64,000 bases of DNA from Oceanisphaera sp. IT1-181 (lineage in GTDB: Bacteria; Pseudomonadota; Gammaproteobacteria; Enterobacterales; Aeromonadaceae). The translations under genes and the position numbers were made by a program. Location of the stretch: the NCBI RefSeq assembly GCF_033807535.1, contig NZ_CP136856.1:1545001-1609000 (forward strand). The letters are read 5' to 3'. Within the stretch, counting starts at the first letter, position 1; every line of letters starts with the position of its first letter. Below are positions 62,035-64,000 of this stretch, piece after piece. The notes beneath the pieces are model-generated. The model did no database searches, was not told the origin of the DNA, and saw only the letters and a program-made list of their open reading frames with translations.

Positions 62035-62994
62035 ATGAACAGTAAAATATTGGGAACCGGCAGCTACCTGCCTGAAGCGGTACGTACTAATACCGACTTA
62101 GAGAAAATGGTAGACACCAGCGACACCTGGATAGTGGAGCGAACCGGTATTCGCGAACGCCGCATTGCCGGCATGGACGAAACCATCGCAACTATGTCTC
62201 ATCAAGCGGCATTGCGCGCCATTGAGGCTGCAGGTATTTCCGCCCTTGATCTCGACATGATCATTCTTGCTACCACCAGTGGCGAAAACGCTTTTCCGGC
62301 CGCCGCTTGTGAAGTACAAGCGTTACTGGAAGTGCCGGGTATTCCCGCTTTTGACTTATCTGCGGCCTGTGCAGGTTTTAGCTACGCCTTGAGCGTGGCG
62401 GATCAATTTATTAAAAGCGGTGCCGCCCGCCACATCTTAGTGATAGGTGCGGATGCGCTGTCACGGATGTGTGACCCAGTAGACCGCGGTACCGTGATCC
62501 TGTTTGGTGATGGTGCCGGCGCGGTAATCATTGGCGCAAGCGAAGAGCCCGGCATCCTGTCGACGCATTTGCACGCCGATGGCCGTTACGCCGAGATGCT
62601 GAAATTACCGCATCGTGCTCGTGGTATCAGTGGCGACGAAATGGGCGCCTATATGACCATGAAAGGCAATGACGTATTTAAGGTGGCGGTATCACGATTG
62701 AGCGAAATTGTGACCCAGACCTTAGAAGCCAACAATATTGATAAGTCTGAGCTGGACTGGTTGGTGCCGCATCAGGCAAATTACCGTATTATTAACGCCA
62801 CCGCGCGCAAGTTAGGCATGTCGTTAGACAATGTTATTTTAACGCTCGATCGCCACGGTAATACCTCGGCGGCCAGTGTGCCCATCGCCTTCGATGAAGG
62901 GGTGCGTGATGGTCGTATTCAGAGGGGCCATTTGGTGCTGCTGGAAGCCTTTGGCGGTGGTTTTGCTTGGGGCTCTGCCTTGATCAGGTTTTAA
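62035..62994 (+). CDS. fabH: Beta-ketoacyl-ACP synthase III
   Basis: Starts each fatty acid by condensing acetyl-CoA with malonyl-ACP. The 319-residue protein has the complete Cys-His-Asn triad: C112 in SAACAGFSYAL, H246 in VPHQANYRI and N276 in GNTSAAS. It begins 5 nt after plsX, so the two are cotranscribed and probably coupled. The 243-nt gap to fabD contains a 22-bp palindrome. Confidence 0.97.
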   Translation: MNSKILGTGSYLPEAVRTNTDLEKMVDTSDTWIVERTGIRERRIAGMDETIATMSHQAALRAIEAAGISALDLDMIILATTSGENAFPAAACEVQALLEVPGIPAFDLSAACAGFSYALSVADQFIKSGAARHILVIGADALSRMCDPVDRGTVILFGDGAGAVIIGASEEPGILSTHLHADGRYAEMLKLPHRARGISGDEMGAYMTMKGNDVFKVAVSRLSEIVTQTLEANNIDKSELDWLVPHQANYRIINATARKLGMSLDNVILTLDRHGNTSAASVPIAFDEGVRDGRIQRGHLVLLEAFGGGFAWGSALIRF

Positions 62995-63065
62995 GCTGCC
63001 CTGATTCAAGTTTTAGCTACACTGGCTTTAAGCTACACAAGTTTTAAGTTAGAACGAGATCTTAA

Positions 63066-63087
63066 TCCCAGCGCTTAAGCGCTGGGA
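63066..63087. repeat. Perfect 22-bp palindrome between fabH and fabD
   Basis: TCCCAGCGCTT and its complement AAGCGCTGGGA meet without a loop. There is no T-run, so termination is doubtful. It may be a protein site or an mRNA-processing hairpin separating fabH from fabD expression. Confidence 0.55.
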
Positions 63088-63237
63088 CATGCATCATGCC
63101 GACTACTTTACATTCTTGAGCGGCGGCATGCTTTGCTCAACCAGTATGTTTTGAACAATGTGTTTTTAATAACGTGTTTAAATAATATACGTTAAAAAAT
63201 ATGTGTTAAACATATGTGCTAAACCAAAGGACAGACA

Positions 63238-64000
63238 ATGACTTTTGCCATTACCTTTCCCGGTCAGGGCTCGCAAACGGTCGGCATGTTAGCCGGCGTC
63301 TTGGCCGAACATGACTGCGTTAAACAGACTTTTGCCGAGGCGTCCGACGCCTTAGGCTATGATGTGGCCGAATTAGTGTTAAACGGCCCAGCAGAAGAGC
63401 TCAATAAAACGTGGCGCACTCAGCCAGCCTTGTTGACTGCTTCTGTTGCTTTATGGCGCTTATGGCGTGAGCAGGGCGGTGCCATGCCTGATGTCATGGC
63501 TGGCCACAGCTTGGGTGAATACTCGGCCTTAGTCTGCGCCGAAGTATTAAGCCTGACAGACGCGGTTAAGCTTGTAGAGCTACGCGGTCAACTGATGCAA
63601 GAAGCTGTGCCAGAGGGCACAGGTGCTATGTCTGCGATTATCGGTTTAGATAACGACACTATTATTGCCAACTGTGCCCTTGCCGAACAAGGTGAGGTGG
63701 TGTCTGCGGTGAACTTTAATTCACCGGGGCAAGTGGTAATCGCCGGCAATAAAGCCGCCGTGGAGCGCGCCAATATCTTAATGAAAGAAAGCGGTGCTAA
63801 GCGTGCCTTGCCATTACCGGTAAGTGTGCCTTCTCATTGTGCACTGATGCGCTCGGCTGCAGAAAATCTTGAGCAAACCTTGGCCGACATGACCTTTAAT
63901 GAGCCAGTAGTGCCGGTGATTAATAACGTGGATGTGAGCCAAGAAAGCAATGCCGCCGCCATTAAAGATGCCTTGGTACGCCAGCTCTATAGCCCAGTAC
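63238..64000 (+). CDS. fabD: Malonyl-CoA:ACP transacylase, C-terminus outside window
   Basis: Loads malonyl groups on acyl carrier protein. The visible 254 residues include the opening FPGQGSQTVGML, the nucleophile motif GHSLGEYSAL (S91), and NFNSPGQVVIAG near 160; the family is about 310 residues. The start follows AAAGGACAGACA. It continues the plsX-fabH cluster. Confidence 0.96.
   Translation, partial: MTFAITFPGQGSQTVGMLAGVLAEHDCVKQTFAEASDALGYDVAELVLNGPAEELNKTWRTQPALLTASVALWRLWREQGGAMPDVMAGHSLGEYSALVCAEVLSLTDAVKLVELRGQLMQEAVPEGTGAMSAIIGLDNDTIIANCALAEQGEVVSAVNFNSPGQVVIAGNKAAVERANILMKESGAKRALPLPVSVPSHCALMRSAAENLEQTLADMTFNEPVVPVINNVDVSQESNAAAIKDALVRQLYSPV

Noticed and set aside
1..64000. tRNA or rRNA genes
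   Set aside because: I saw no cloverleaf pattern or rRNA-like stretches in the gaps by eye; a tRNAscan-SE run would settle this.

Overview
The window looks like chromosomal DNA of a marine or brackish gammaproteobacterium. Gene orders such as pabB-nudL-sdaA, metG/apbC, dcd-asmA, rne/rluC and yceD-rpmF-plsX-fabH-fabD are typical of that class. The protein flavour and the dispersed palindromic repeats would fit an Aeromonadales member of the Oceanisphaera/Zobellella type, but that placement is inference.

Layout. 0-11.2 kb is core: a class I fumarase (partial), pabB, nudL, a wrecked sdaA, metG, apbC/mrp, dcd, asmA and a low-molecular-weight phosphatase. 11.2-20.2 kb is a glutathione and formaldehyde neighbourhood: a LysR regulator, a small secreted protein, frmA, a cupin, a VOC protein, fghA, a bestrophin-like channel and gshA. 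It is punctuated by two copies of a 290-bp miniature transposable element, each with a perfect 8-bp target duplication. 20.3-21.5 kb holds two small genes and a repeat cluster. 21.5-33.5 kb holds an ethylbenzene-dehydrogenase-like heme protein with a DUF2231 membrane partner. Divergent from these are a tandem universal stress protein and a 2841-residue cyclic beta-1,2-glucan synthase that overlap by 4 bp.

34.5-43.9 kb is an integron-type gene-cassette array. One-gene cassettes in a single orientation are separated by attC-like sites, and no integron integrase lies in the window. Cargo includes an OLD-like ATPase/TOPRIM nuclease, at least two HEPN-motif proteins, a class III cyclase-like protein, a small membrane protein, a DOPA-dioxygenase-family protein and a GDCCVxC/MerF pair. 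An ISAs1-family element with a 10-bp target duplication has broken one cassette. The array ends in a truncated attC fused to a remnant of another gene.

44.3-53.5 kb is accessory: DUF2254 protein, phospholipase-D-like protein, a dead REP-associated transposase, two iron-dependent oxygenase-like genes, a LysR gene, a response-regulator fragment, another attC-like site, and an IS630-family element whose transposase needs a -1 frameshift on eight A residues. 53.6-64 kb returns to core: rne, rluC, a HAD phosphatase, yceF, yceD, rpmF, plsX, fabH and the start of fabD. These act in RNA decay, ribosome assembly and the start of fatty acid and phospholipid synthesis.
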